Assembly: GCA_046345315.1 (NCBI GenBank)
Contig: JBKDKA010000154.1
Span: 1 to 64,000 of the forward strand
Length of the DNA stretch: 64,000 bases
Origin: F1-80-MAGs062 sp046345315
GTDB lineage: Bacteria > Planctomycetota > Planctomycetia > Planctomycetales > Planctomycetaceae
Direction of reading: 5' to 3'
The position numbers and the translations under genes are program-made. Shown here piece after piece: positions 17,698 through 27,333 of this stretch. The stretch's first letter is position 1; each line of letters begins with the position of its first letter. The notes below the pieces were generated by a model. That model was given only the letters and a program-made list of their open reading frames with translations, ran no database searches and had not been told where the DNA came from.

Positions 17698-19116
17698 CTA
17701 CTGGCCTGAATCAGCTCGCTTGATCAGGAACAACTGCCGTGTGGCCTGGTCATCAGGCGCGAGTGCCGTTGTCAGCACTGCTGTGCCGGAACGATTCCAT
17801 GCGGGGGCGGGGTCAATCCTGAGTTCGCCCGCTCGCCATGGGCCGCGTAGAAGTGGCCCACCGGAGACTGATCGCCCTTCAGCCATGTGGTAGAACAGAT
17901 AGAGATTATTCGGGCCGGCACTGTAACCGTTGACGAGCCATTTTCGGTCCGGGCTGAGTGCGATATCGCCACCCGGATTGACGAATGTTTCCGGAGCTCC
18001 GATCGTCGAAACGAACCGCTGCTGCACCACATCGTAAACGGCCTGACGTGTTCCCTGCCTGCCGATCATCTGTTCGTCATTGAGCCATTCCGGATGACCT
18101 CCGAAGTGATCTTTGAGCATTGTCAGTTCGGAGCCGTCCGGGCGAATCGTGAACGGGATGTCGACGCGAAGCGTTTTGTGTTCAAACTCACCACGACAGA
18201 AGAAGAACAGTCGTTTCCCACCGGGGCTCCAGAGTGTGTGATTGATGAACAGATCGATCTGATCGATATCTGACCTGATCGTACGGATGACATCTGCAAG
18301 CTGCCGGTAGCTGAAGATGAGCTGCTGTTCCCCCGTCCGGGAATCGACCACGAAGACGCCGTCGCGGTCGGGATGTTTCTGATCAGATGTCGGATCGACT
18401 GCGCCTGGATAGCCTGTGACCGGACGCAGGCGAGCAAGTCGTCCGTAGTTGATGGCGGCAAAATGATTTCCCACAGGACAGACACCGCTGTTCGCGATCT
18501 CATTCTCAGATGAGCGATAGACCTGCAGACGTTTTCCAGCGACCTGTCCGGAATCACCAGCGGGTGTTGAAATCTCCATCAGAACCGTCATCAGATCGCC
18601 CGACTCCGGATCGCGATCATTGAAGAAAAACTGCGACTCCGGTGAGGATGGGTTCCAGTAGAACATGGTCCCCTGCTGAAAATTCCAGGCGTATGTGCGA
18701 TCGACGACTGTTTCCCTGTACTGATTGTTGCAGTCGAGCAGAACGATCTCGGCTGCCTCTGACGCGGTCGGCATTCGATCGTGAAACGGTGTTCGAAGAC
18801 AGACAATCCATCGCTCTGATGCGTTCCATGGGATCGTCTGAACATGACCGATGTAACCGAAGAAATGGTGACGTGGTCCGTGGGTAATCTGCTGAAACGA
18901 AGCGCGGTCATCAGCCATGGCCGCACTCTGAATCGAGATATCCACAAATCTGGCAGGATCAGCGCCGGAAAAGCCGACAGCGACAAGAGCAACGATCTGC
19001 AGGAATGTGATTCTGATCAATTGAGGGTTCTTTTTTCGCAGATTTTGTGATCCGACTGTTATTCCGTGAGCGTTGAGTGGCACACTGCAGCGGCTCAGTT
19101 CTTCCGAGATCATCAT
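17698..19116 (-). CDS. Exported beta-propeller (TolB/oligogalacturonide-lyase-like) protein
   Basis: This 472-residue protein has a cytoplasmic N-terminal stretch, then one hydrophobic segment (ITFLQIVALVAVGFSG) that works as a signal or anchor. The remainder reads as repeated propeller blades with WNPSSPESQFFFND, LWSPGGKRLFFFC, DIALSPDRKWLVNGY and PAWNRSGTAVLTT. This pattern is typical of TolB-like WD40 propellers and of planctomycete proteins annotated as oligogalacturonide-lyase-like. No catalytic residues can be assigned. AGGAG lies six bases before the start. The gene is divergent from the NfeD operon across 212 bp and ends beside the heptamer arrays. Confidence 0.75.
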   Translation of the reverse strand: MMISEELSRCSVPLNAHGITVGSQNLRKKNPQLIRITFLQIVALVAVGFSGADPARFVDISIQSAAMADDRASFQQITHGPRHHFFGYIGHVQTIPWNASERWIVCLRTPFHDRMPTASEAAEIVLLDCNNQYRETVVDRTYAWNFQQGTMFYWNPSSPESQFFFNDRDPESGDLMTVLMEISTPAGDSGQVAGKRLQVYRSSENEIANSGVCPVGNHFAAINYGRLARLRPVTGYPGAVDPTSDQKHPDRDGVFVVDSRTGEQQLIFSYRQLADVIRTIRSDIDQIDLFINHTLWSPGGKRLFFFCRGEFEHKTLRVDIPFTIRPDGSELTMLKDHFGGHPEWLNDEQMIGRQGTRQAVYDVVQQRFVSTIGAPETFVNPGGDIALSPDRKWLVNGYSAGPNNLYLFYHMAEGRSVSGGPLLRGPWRAGELRIDPAPAWNRSGTAVLTTALAPDDQATRQLFLIKRADSGQ

Positions 19117-19328
19117 TGGAATCTCCTGACGGAGCCATCAGACTCAGAGTCGGCGAAGAGCCGCAGAGACCTGCTCACCGATGCGGACGCCGGACGCTCG
19201 ACGTTGTGAGACGTTCCGCAGGCGTCTATGATGCCGGTACCGAGATTTTGTAAGGGCAGGATAATCGAAACTCTGTCGGTAAAAAGTCCGTCTCCGCAGA
19301 ATTCGGTCATGCTGCATCTCAGCCGACT

Positions 19329-21770
19329 ATGACAGTAATTTTCAGACTCACAGCAATCTGCATTTCATTGCTGATGGGCGATTCTCTGACCAGTTCATCA
19401 GAATTGTTCGCACAGAATCCTCCGGCGGCAGAGACGCAGCCAACGCAGACGGATGGAACCGTCGACAGTGCACCGGCGTCCGAAAAGCTGATCGGAACGA
19501 GCGAGACACCTGATACGGCCCAGCCTGAGGCTGAACGGGCGGAGGCTGAAACAGCAGATGCTGAAACGGTGCCCAATCAAGCTCCGGCACCAACTCGCCC
19601 TATTGGTCAGATGGTGACCATCACCAGTCCGATCGACGATCAGCTGGTCAGTGAAGTCAGCGGTGCTGCTCGTCGACTGCAGGCTCAGGCGGAGCGAGAA
19701 GAACGTCCGGCTTATCTGATTCTGGAGCTGACTCCCGGCAGCAGTCGTTTCGGACAAGTCAGCGATCTGGTGAAGATTCTGACGTCGTCGTCACTGTCGA
19801 AAGTTCGTCTGATTGCGTGGATTCCGGAACCTGTCGACGGACTCAACGGAGTGCTCGCTCTGGCGTGTCATGAGATAGTCATGCATCCGGACGCATCGCT
19901 CGGCGACTTCGGCCGTGGAAGTTCCCTCGCCGAAGATGAACAGCAGTTTGTTCTGAGCCTTGCGGATCGTCGGAGAAACATCCGGCTGTCGCGAGGAATC
20001 GTTCGCGCGATGGTGTCACCTGAGACAACACTGGTTCGAATTACCGTCGAGAATCCGGAGGGAAAGCCTGAGAAGCGATTCGTAACCTCTGCGGAACTTC
20101 AGGGCATACTGGATGACAAGGGAGTTGTCTCCGAATCGGAAACGATCAAGGAACCCGGAGCGCCGGGAGTGTTCTTCGGAGCAGACTCACTTCGTTCCGG
20201 CTTTCTGGTTTCGGCAACCTGCAATGACCGTCAGGAACTTCTGGCACTGTACTCGCTTCCGCTGGAAGCCATGCGAGAAGGAACGAATCGCGGACCGGTG
20301 AATGCTCGCGTGATCCAGATTCGAGACATGATCGAACCCGTGCTCGGGGACTTCGTGATTCGTGAAACACAGAAGGCTGTGAGTGAGGGAGTAAACCTGC
20401 TGATCTATGAGATTGACTCGCCGGGCGGTTTTCTTCAGACCAGCGAAGAATTGGCTCTTGCGATCTCAGAACTGGATCCAAAGAAGGTCACTACGGTTGC
20501 GTGGATCCGAAAAGAGGCCATCAGTGGCGCAGCAGTGACTGCTCTCGCGTGCGACCAGATCATTATGCATCCGGAAGCAAAGATTGGTGACGCAGGGGTC
20601 ATTCAGGAGACTTCTGAGGGCGGGGCATTCGAACGAGCTGAAGAGAAGATCGTCAGTCCGTTTCTGCTGTTTATGGGTGATCTGGCAAAACGTAAGAATC
20701 GTCCACCCGCCCTGCTGCAGGCGATGATCGACAAGGATCTGGAAGTCTTCGAAGTCACGAACAGGAAGACCGGCAAGGTCACCTGGATGTCTCAGTTCGA
20801 AATCGATGAATCCGGGGATGAATGGGTTCGTGGTCCTCTGGTGCCTGAATCGCGTGTCGGCATCCTGCTGACGCTGAATGGTGTTCGAGCTCACGAACTG
20901 GGACTGGCCGAAGCTCCGTGCCGCGATTTCGGTGAGCTGCGAGTTCGACTGGGAATCGCCGAGCAGATGGATCTTGCTCCGCGTGAACGCACCTGGGTCG
21001 ACACGCTGGTCTTCTTCCTCAACACCAGTTTCGGCTCCTTCGTTCTGGTCTCGCTCGCCATTATTGCGATCTACCTCGAACTTCACCTGCCATCGGGATT
21101 CTTTGGAATTCTGTCGGCAGTGCTGTTTGCTGTTTACTTCTGGAGCCGTTTTCTCGGTGGAACTGCCGGTTCGCTCGAACTGATTCTTTTCCTGCTGGGC
21201 ATTGTCTTTCTGGCCACGGAGTTGTATCTGATCCCCGGATTCGGGGTATTTGGAGTTTCCGGGATTCTGCTGATTCTTGGCTCGCTGGTCATGGCCAGTC
21301 ACACATTTGCGGGCATGTCAGCGGGAGAACGGTTCGAGGAATCGCTGGGAAGTCTGGGTGCACTGGCTGGCGCCGTCGTCACAGTCATCATTGTGGCCGT
21401 GGTGATGAATCGATTTCTGCCGACGATCCCGTTTCTGAACCGGCTCATCCTGACGCCGCCGGGTTATGCACCGGTTGATGAGAGTGCTCCACGGCTGAAG
21501 CCTTCGCTGATTGCTGAGTCGCCGGTCAGAAGCATTGAGATCGGTGCGAAGGGCAGCGCTGCATCGGTGCTGAGACCGGCTGGCAAAGCCATGTTCGGTG
21601 TTCAGCTGATGGATGTGGTCAGTGAAGGAGGTTTTATTGACGCGGGAACCGCCGTGGAAGTCGTTCAGGTATCCGGGAATCGGATTGTCGTTCGCAGTGC
21701 GGAAGACTTTTCGACATCATCCGGTCCATCCGATGAGCCTGTTGAACCGTCGGACGGATTCACCACCTGA
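19329..21770 (+). CDS. NfeD-like membrane protease with two ClpP-type domains
   Basis: This 813-residue protein has a signal peptide and an acidic Ala/Glu/Thr-rich spacer. Two ClpP/crotonase-like domains follow (about 95-255 and 320-520), then a run of membrane helices (about 560-700) and a C-terminal NfeD OB-fold domain (about 735-795). NfeD proteases cleave membrane proteins such as stomatins in quality control. Near residue 396 the second domain has AISGAAVTALACDQI, which keeps the serine-glycine nucleophile context. The matching place in the first domain reads VDGLNGVLALACHEI and lacks serine, so that copy is probably structural. It is the first gene of an operon with two VWA proteins, with 12 bp to the next gene. 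Confidence 0.9.
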   Translation: MTVIFRLTAICISLLMGDSLTSSSELFAQNPPAAETQPTQTDGTVDSAPASEKLIGTSETPDTAQPEAERAEAETADAETVPNQAPAPTRPIGQMVTITSPIDDQLVSEVSGAARRLQAQAEREERPAYLILELTPGSSRFGQVSDLVKILTSSSLSKVRLIAWIPEPVDGLNGVLALACHEIVMHPDASLGDFGRGSSLAEDEQQFVLSLADRRRNIRLSRGIVRAMVSPETTLVRITVENPEGKPEKRFVTSAELQGILDDKGVVSESETIKEPGAPGVFFGADSLRSGFLVSATCNDRQELLALYSLPLEAMREGTNRGPVNARVIQIRDMIEPVLGDFVIRETQKAVSEGVNLLIYEIDSPGGFLQTSEELALAISELDPKKVTTVAWIRKEAISGAAVTALACDQIIMHPEAKIGDAGVIQETSEGGAFERAEEKIVSPFLLFMGDLAKRKNRPPALLQAMIDKDLEVFEVTNRKTGKVTWMSQFEIDESGDEWVRGPLVPESRVGILLTLNGVRAHELGLAEAPCRDFGELRVRLGIAEQMDLAPRERTWVDTLVFFLNTSFGSFVLVSLAIIAIYLELHLPSGFFGILSAVLFAVYFWSRFLGGTAGSLELILFLLGIVFLATELYLIPGFGVFGVSGILLILGSLVMASHTFAGMSAGERFEESLGSLGALAGAVVTVIIVAVVMNRFLPTIPFLNRLILTPPGYAPVDESAPRLKPSLIAESPVRSIEIGAKGSAASVLRPAGKAMFGVQLMDVVSEGGFIDAGTAVEVVQVSGNRIVVRSAEDFSTSSGPSDEPVEPSDGFTT

Positions 21771-21782
21771 AGACTCGGTGTC

Positions 21783-23876
21783 ATGACGTTCCTGCAGCCC
21801 ATTCTTTTGCTGGCCCTGCCATTCATCGCGATGCCGATTGTCATCCATCTGATGAATCAGAGTCGGTATCGGACCGTCCACTGGGCAGCCACGATGTTCC
21901 TGCTGCAGGCTCGGCGGATGGCACGCGGCATGGCAAAGCTGCGTTACTGGCTGGTCCTTGCGGCTCGAACCCTGGCGGTTGCCGGACTCATTTTCGCAGT
22001 CAGTCGTCCGATGGCAGGCGGCTGGGTCGGATGGACGACCGGAGCAATTCCGGATCAGACGATCATCGTACTGGACCAGTCGGCAAGCATGGAGTTTCGT
22101 TCTGCAACCGGTTCCGCCGTTTCACGTCGCGAAGCGTCACTGCGAAAGTTGTCGGAACTACTGAGCGATCTCGGAGGGCAATCGGAACTGATTCTTTTTG
22201 ACGGAGCGACAAATCGGCATCGTCAACTGACTCGCCCTGAGGATCTGCTTGAGATTCCGGACGTCAGTGCAACATCGACGACCACCGACATGCCATCGCT
22301 GCTTCGAAGTGTTGCTGATTTTGTTTCTGCGCAGGAACCGGGCCGAACGGATATCTGGGTCTGTTCGGATCTTCAGACGGGTGACTGGAATCCGGACAGT
22401 GGCCTGTGGCAGACAATCCGTTCCCGGTTTCGAGGTCTGAGTGGTCTTCGTTTCTGTTTTCTGACCTGGACTTACGATGCTGGTGCTCCGCCGGGTCCAT
22501 CATCAGAGGCGGCGACTCAGAATTTTGCCGTGACGGCTCAGGGTGTGCATCGAAGAGAAACGGAACATGGAGCGGAACTGGTGATGGATCTGCGTATCCT
22601 GAAGACGAGATCTTCGGTGAACAGTTCCGAAGGGATTCCGCCGGACAATCAAGACGAACCTGTTGTGCGGCTGCCTGTCAGCTTTGTGATCAACGGGGCT
22701 CGAACGGTGACGGAACTGGATGTGAGCGGAAACCAGCTGATCCGGAATGGCCATACCGTGCCTCTCGATCAGGAACTCAAGCAGGGGGCGGGAACCGTGG
22801 AGCTTCCGGCAGACCTCTGCCCGTCCGATAATCGGTGGAATTTCGTTTTCGAAGAGACTGCACATCAGAAAGTTCTGATCGTGGCGGAGAATCCGGAAGT
22901 CCGCGACATCCTGCGGATCGCTGCGACAGCGTCCGTTGACGGAAGAACTCAGTGTGAATCCGTCAGCGTGACGGCTGACGAGATGACCGAAGAAAATCTG
23001 GCCGGTGGATCGCTGGTGCTCTGGCAGGGCGCACTGCCCAGGGAGACTCAGAGTGTTCTGCTGCATAAGTTCGTTGCAGCGGGAGGCAGTCTGTTCTTCT
23101 TTCCGTCGGAGTCGTCTTCCGATGCGGCATCATCCAATGCAAACTCATTCGGACTTCGCTGGTCAGAATGGAAACAGGCTGACAACGACAATTCTTTCTG
23201 GTCGGCAATTCGCTGGAAAGCCGACGATGACGTACTGGCCAGTTCCCGAAGCGGCACACCGCTCCCCGTTGACCAGTTGCGCATTCAGAAGTACAGCCGC
23301 ATCGAAGCCCAAGCCGTCACACCACTGCTTCAGATTGATGATAATCGCACACTCATCGGCCGGATGCATTCGAACCAAGGGGGAGTCTGGTTCTGTTCCA
23401 CACTGCCTCTGGCGACGCATTCCAACATGACAGACAATGGAGTCATCCTCTACGTGATGATTCAGCGAGCTCTGGCGCGGGGAGCGGCTTCGACGGGTGG
23501 CACTCGAACCACAGAGTGTCGATACACAGAAGAACTGCAATCGGAACCGTGGCAGCCGCTGGATGAACATTCCCGACTGATACCAGCATCCCGCCGATCA
23601 CTGCTCGATGGACTCTACCGTTCTGATCGGCATCTGATTGCGCTCAATCGCCCGACGTCAGAAGATCTGCACGAGACGGTTTCCCGCGAAAAGCTGAGTC
23701 AGCTGATGGATGGTCTCGACTGGAAAAAGATTGACGGGCAGTCGACGGGCGAATCAGCACTTGTGAGTGAGGTCTGGCGAATGTTTCTGGTGCTGATGAT
23801 TGCCGCTCTGCTGCTCGAAGCTGTGCTTTGTCTTCCGGAACCATCCAGATCTTCGAAGACGGTCGGGCTGTCATGA
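21783..23876 (+). CDS. BatA-type membrane protein with VWA domain
   Basis: This 697-residue protein begins with the BatA aerotolerance-regulator N-terminal helix pair: FLQPILLLALPFIAMPIVIHLMNQSRYR, then a helix near 55-75. A von Willebrand A domain follows with a MIDAS-like DQSAS motif near residue 96. A long beta-rich middle and a final helix (MFLVLMIAALLLEAVL) come next. Proteins of this class work with MoxR ATPases and DUF58 proteins in envelope stress or protein maturation. Neither partner is adjacent here; a MoxR gene is 8 kb away on the other strand. The stop codon overlaps the next start as ATGA. Confidence 0.9.
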   Translation: MTFLQPILLLALPFIAMPIVIHLMNQSRYRTVHWAATMFLLQARRMARGMAKLRYWLVLAARTLAVAGLIFAVSRPMAGGWVGWTTGAIPDQTIIVLDQSASMEFRSATGSAVSRREASLRKLSELLSDLGGQSELILFDGATNRHRQLTRPEDLLEIPDVSATSTTTDMPSLLRSVADFVSAQEPGRTDIWVCSDLQTGDWNPDSGLWQTIRSRFRGLSGLRFCFLTWTYDAGAPPGPSSEAATQNFAVTAQGVHRRETEHGAELVMDLRILKTRSSVNSSEGIPPDNQDEPVVRLPVSFVINGARTVTELDVSGNQLIRNGHTVPLDQELKQGAGTVELPADLCPSDNRWNFVFEETAHQKVLIVAENPEVRDILRIAATASVDGRTQCESVSVTADEMTEENLAGGSLVLWQGALPRETQSVLLHKFVAAGGSLFFFPSESSSDAASSNANSFGLRWSEWKQADNDNSFWSAIRWKADDDVLASSRSGTPLPVDQLRIQKYSRIEAQAVTPLLQIDDNRTLIGRMHSNQGGVWFCSTLPLATHSNMTDNGVILYVMIQRALARGAASTGGTRTTECRYTEELQSEPWQPLDEHSRLIPASRRSLLDGLYRSDRHLIALNRPTSEDLHETVSREKLSQLMDGLDWKKIDGQSTGESALVSEVWRMFLVLMIAALLLEAVLCLPEPSRSSKTVGLS

Positions 23877-26101
23877 CCTTCCACTGGACCGGATTCACTC
23901 TGTTGCTGTCCGTTGCAGTGATCGCCACTGCGGTGATTTTCGGCACGCTGACCTGGTTACGAAGTGGTCGCAGGCGGTCCGTCGGTCTGCTGGAACTGCT
24001 TCGTTTTCTTCTGATTCTGATGGCGATCATCACCCTGAATCAGCCGGAACGAACTCAGGAGATTCGTCCAGCAGAGAAGCCCACCGTGGTGGTGCTGCGG
24101 GATACGTCGAAGAGCATGCAGACTCGTGATCTTCTGGCCGAATCCGGAGTGGCACAGACGACGATGACTCGAGCGGAAGCTGTTCGTTCTGTCGTCGAGC
24201 CTGACTTCTGGTCGACGATTCAGGACCGGATTCAGGTGGTTCAGGAGGAGTTTTCTTCCAGCCTTCCGGATCCGGCATCGGGAACTGACATTCACTCGGC
24301 TCTGCAGACGGCTCTGGAACGAACTCCTGGGCTTCGAGCGATTGTGCTGCTGTCGGATGGTGACTGGAATACCGGATCAGCTCCCGGTGCGGCAGCGACT
24401 CAGCTTCGAATGAAGGAGATTCCGATTCTTGCAGTAGCCGCCGGAAGTGAAGAACGGCTTCCGGACCTGCAGCTGACGGTGACGGATGCTGCAGCCATCG
24501 GAGTTGTGGGAAAGGTCATGCGCATTCCGTTTCGAGTCACAAGCTGGATGCCGATGTCGCGGGACATCACGGTGACCCTGACGGATTCTGCCGGGAAAAC
24601 GTTTTCGAAGCAGTTGCAGGTCAGTGGTATGGGGCAGGCACAGGAAACGATCGAATGGCGGCCGGAGGCTCCCGGCAGTTTTTCGCTCACACTGAAAATG
24701 CCTGTGGATGACGGGGAAACGATTGCAGAGAACAATGAAGTGGTCCTGCCCGTGAGCGTTCGGGAAGAAACGCTGAAGGTTCTGATCGTGGAGTCGTCAC
24801 CGCGATGGGAATATCGATATCTGAGAAATGCACTGGAACGTGATCCGGGAGTTCGAGTCAGCTGCCTGCTGTTTCATCCGGACCTTAAGTCAACGGGCGG
24901 TGGTCGTGGATATCTGGATCAGTTTCCATCGGAACGGGAGCTCTTCGACTATGACGTGGTGTTTCTGGGAGATGTCGGTCTGGAGGCCGGCCAGCTGACT
25001 GTTGAGCAGTGCGAACAACTGCGTCAGCTCGTTCGCAGTCATGCCGGCGGACTGGTTTTTCTTCCGGGATTCCGGGGTCGACAGGCATCGCTGCTCACCA
25101 CAAAGCTGGATGAACTCTATCCGGTTGTGTTCACTCCGGGCGCAATGCCTTCAGGGCAGTTGAGTGGTGGCGGTGAGCTTCCGGGCAGTTCGGCCGGTCG
25201 ATCAGGTTCGACCGTTTCGCGATATCGGCTTACTGAAACGGGACGGCACAGTCTGCTGACTCGACTGGAATCAGGCGATGATGATAATGAAAGAACATGG
25301 GCTTCGCTGCCCGGGTTCTACTGGCACGCCGGCAGTCAGCGAGCGCGGATCGGCAGCCAGGTTCTGGTGGTGCACGATTCGGAGCTCAATGAATACGGAC
25401 GCATCCCACTGATTGTGACTCGTCCCTCGGGGACAGGAAAAGTTCTCTTCATGGGGACTGACAGTGCGTGGCGATGGCGCCGCGGAATTGAAGACCTGTA
25501 TCATTATCGATTCTGGGGGCAGGTGGTTCGCTGGATGGCTTATCAGAGGAATATGTCTCGCGGCCAGTCCATCCGACTGTTCTACTCACCCGATCGTCCG
25601 CAGTCAGATTCCATCATGACGCTCAACGTGAACGCCATGAACACGGACGGAGAACCACTCCGCACGGGGACTGTGCGCGTCAAAGCGGTCGCACCATCGG
25701 GGACGGTGACCAGCCTGCAGCTGCCGGCTGCGGGAGAAGATTCGTGGGGCTTGTTTACCGGCACGCTCAATCCCACTGAGGCGGGGACGTGGACGCTGAC
25801 GACAACGTGCGACGAAACATCGGCTCGCATTGAAACAATGATCACCGTCGCCGGACAGGCTCGGGAACAGACCGGTCTTCCACTGCGGTCCGATGTTCTG
25901 CGAGAACTGACTGAGATGACTCGCGGAAGGCTGCTCAAGACAAATGAGCTGTCTGAAATCATTCCGGCGATTCACGCACTCCCCGAACCTCGCCCGGAGA
26001 TTCGTCGCATCAGAATCTGGAGCCATCCTGTCTGGGCCGGCCTGATGATTGGTCTGCTGGGAGTATTCTGGACTGGTCGAAAGATGGCTGGATTGATGTA
26101 G
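23873..26101 (+). CDS. Large membrane-anchored VWA protein with amidotransferase-like domain
   Basis: The ATG at 23873 overlaps the previous stop (ATGA) and is preferred over 23828. The 742-residue product has two N-terminal helices (FTLLLSVAVIATAVIFGTLTW and LLELLRFLLILMAIITL). A VWA domain follows, with DTSKS in the MIDAS position near residue 75. A beta-rich region and a segment resembling a class-I amidotransferase fold come next (VLIVESSPRWEYRYLRNALERD, YDVVFLGDVGLEAGQLT). A C-terminal Ig-like part and a last helix end the protein. This layout is typical of planctomycete partners of BatA-VWA proteins. Palindromic repeat copy 2 lies immediately downstream and may terminate the operon. Confidence 0.88.
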   Translation: MTFHWTGFTLLLSVAVIATAVIFGTLTWLRSGRRRSVGLLELLRFLLILMAIITLNQPERTQEIRPAEKPTVVVLRDTSKSMQTRDLLAESGVAQTTMTRAEAVRSVVEPDFWSTIQDRIQVVQEEFSSSLPDPASGTDIHSALQTALERTPGLRAIVLLSDGDWNTGSAPGAAATQLRMKEIPILAVAAGSEERLPDLQLTVTDAAAIGVVGKVMRIPFRVTSWMPMSRDITVTLTDSAGKTFSKQLQVSGMGQAQETIEWRPEAPGSFSLTLKMPVDDGETIAENNEVVLPVSVREETLKVLIVESSPRWEYRYLRNALERDPGVRVSCLLFHPDLKSTGGGRGYLDQFPSERELFDYDVVFLGDVGLEAGQLTVEQCEQLRQLVRSHAGGLVFLPGFRGRQASLLTTKLDELYPVVFTPGAMPSGQLSGGGELPGSSAGRSGSTVSRYRLTETGRHSLLTRLESGDDDNERTWASLPGFYWHAGSQRARIGSQVLVVHDSELNEYGRIPLIVTRPSGTGKVLFMGTDSAWRWRRGIEDLYHYRFWGQVVRWMAYQRNMSRGQSIRLFYSPDRPQSDSIMTLNVNAMNTDGEPLRTGTVRVKAVAPSGTVTSLQLPAAGEDSWGLFTGTLNPTEAGTWTLTTTCDETSARIETMITVAGQAREQTGLPLRSDVLRELTEMTRGRLLKTNELSEIIPAIHALPEPRPEIRRIRIWSHPVWAGLMIGLLGVFWTGRKMAGLM

Positions 26102-26200
26102 AGCGCATTTCAGAACCGGGGCAGGCACCCTTGCTCATGCAGATACCGCTGGAAACACTTGAGCTCAGCGGGAGCCAGTCCCGGGTTTCGAAACGACCTT
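26101..26200. repeat. CCGGGAC/GTCCCGG palindromic element, copy 2
   Basis: The left arm AGCGCATTTCAGAACCGGG and right arm GGAGCCAGTCCCGGGTTTCG (26170-26189) pair over about 20 bp with some mismatches. It starts at the last base of the VWA gene's stop codon and closely matches copy 3 at 35240, including the outer AGCGCATTTCA and ACCTT ends. Confidence 0.8.
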
Positions 26201-26225
26201 TCGTGATTCGAGCTGTCAACGCCAC

Positions 26226-26372
26226 TGAAACACACACTGGCAGAGCCAGTGGCACACAGTGTGAACCGGCAGATCCAAAACAACAACTTCGATTGCGTGG
26301 TGCTGGACAGTTGTGAAAGATAAAACTCAAACCTCTTGAGTTTGTGTGCCACTGGCTACGCCAGTGTGTTTT
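26226..26372. repeat. RAYT-linked palindrome pair, upstream unit
   Basis: Palindrome CACTGGCAGAGCCAGTG (core 26233-26258) and the inverted variant CACTGGCTACGCCAGTG (core 26343-26368) lie about 110 bp apart. The intervening GTTGTGAAAGATAAAACTCA segment recurs, diverged, in the downstream unit. This is the paired arrangement of BIME-type REP elements. Confidence 0.85.
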
Positions 26373-26456
26373 GTGGCTGATGACTGTTTAGACGGTTGAG
26401 TCACAACTGGGTGCCACTGAGCCATGGCGAAAGATGAGATTCGTGTGCAGTGATTT

Positions 26457-26482
26457 TGTGTGCCACTGGCTCTGCCAGTGTG
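26457..26482. repeat. RAYT-linked palindrome immediately before the transposase
   Basis: A core of CACTGGCTCTGCCAGTG with TGTGTGC and GTGTTTTGTGG flanks ends 25 bp before the transposase start. The flanks match the palindrome at 26343. A degenerate relative (GTGCCACTGAGCCATGGC) is at about 26411-26428. Confidence 0.85.
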
Positions 26483-26507
26483 TTTTGTGGACTGATGGAC
26501 TCGTTTG

Positions 26508-27104
26508 ATGGCAGAGTCAAACCGAAAAACTCTTCGTCGATTTGAAACGGTTCGTCATTTGCACGAACTCACGTTTTCTTGTTACCGTCGGCTCCCACTG
26601 CTGACAAACGATGGCTGGAGGTTGATTTTGTCGCAGTCTGTTGACAGGGCTTGTCAGGAGGAGGCCTTCACACTTGTCGCGTTCGTGTTCATGCCGGAAC
26701 ACGTGCATCTGTTGGTCCTGCCGCAGACCGACAATTCCAGAGTCAGTCGGCTCCTGGCTCGCATCAAGCAGCCGGCGTCAAAAAGAATTCGGCAGATTCT
26801 GGAGGCAAATGAATCTTTGCTCCTTCAGAAACTGACCGTTCAGGAAAGACCGGGAAAACGTTGTTTTCGGTTCTGGCAGGAAGGTGCAGGGTTTGATCGA
26901 AATCTCTTCTCCCCGGAAGCAATTTCTGCGTCGATCGATTACATCCACATGAATCCAGTCAGGCGGAAACTTTGTCGGGCCGCTGTTGATTTCCAGTGGT
27001 CCAGTGCTCGATTTCACCTTCAGGACATCATCGATCCAGAACTGCCTTCACTTTGCAAACCTGATCCAGAATGGTTTCATCCCTCTGGCCATCGCTTCCA
27101 CTGA
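26508..27104 (+). CDS. REP-associated tyrosine transposase (RAYT, Y1/HUH family)
   Basis: This protein of about 198 residues belongs to the IS200-like Y1 transposase family domesticated to mobilise or maintain REP palindromes. The HUH motif is HVH in VFMPEHVHLLVLP, about residues 65-67. The likely catalytic tyrosine is Tyr145 in IDYIHMNPVRRKLC, the usual RAYT signature. The residues between are helical and basic, and WSSAR near the end is also typical. ATG 26508 is chosen; a TTG directly before it is possible. Six palindromes of one family surround the gene, three on each side. Its local base composition is visibly more AT-rich than its neighbours, suggesting acquisition. The enzyme looks intact. 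Confidence 0.92.
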   Translation: MAESNRKTLRRFETVRHLHELTFSCYRRLPLLTNDGWRLILSQSVDRACQEEAFTLVAFVFMPEHVHLLVLPQTDNSRVSRLLARIKQPASKRIRQILEANESLLLQKLTVQERPGKRCFRFWQEGAGFDRNLFSPEAISASIDYIHMNPVRRKLCRAAVDFQWSSARFHLQDIIDPELPSLCKPDPEWFHPSGHRFH

Positions 27105-27250
27105 AACCCACACTGGCAGAGCCAGTGGCACACAGCAAGAAACAGACAGACCCGATTTCCTCGCTTTGTTTGGGTGGCACTGGTCAGTTATGAAAAAGAT
27201 AACACTCAAATTTTCTGGGTTTGTGTGCCACTGGCTACGCCAGTGCATTC
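27103..27250. repeat. RAYT-linked palindrome pair, downstream unit
   Basis: Palindrome CACTGGCAGAGCCAGTG (core 27109-27134) begins five bases after the transposase stop codon. The inverted CACTGGCTACGCCAGTG (core 27222-27247) follows 113 bp later. The spacer holds GTTATGAAAAAGATAACACT, homologous to the spacer of the upstream unit, so the gene sits between direct copies of a two-palindrome unit. Confidence 0.85.
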
Positions 27251-27333
27251 TTCACACTGCAGGAGGCTGCCTCCACTTCGTAGAAACAACCCGGTATGTT
27301 TTTTTTCCACGGAACCTCGGTGCCAACGAAACC

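Noticed and set aside
16945..17893. Several open frames of 60-160 codons downstream of sdhB
   Set aside because: They run through the hairpin units and heptamers and share peptides such as TTKDTKSTKGF with other repeat copies. No ribosome binding sites or family similarity.
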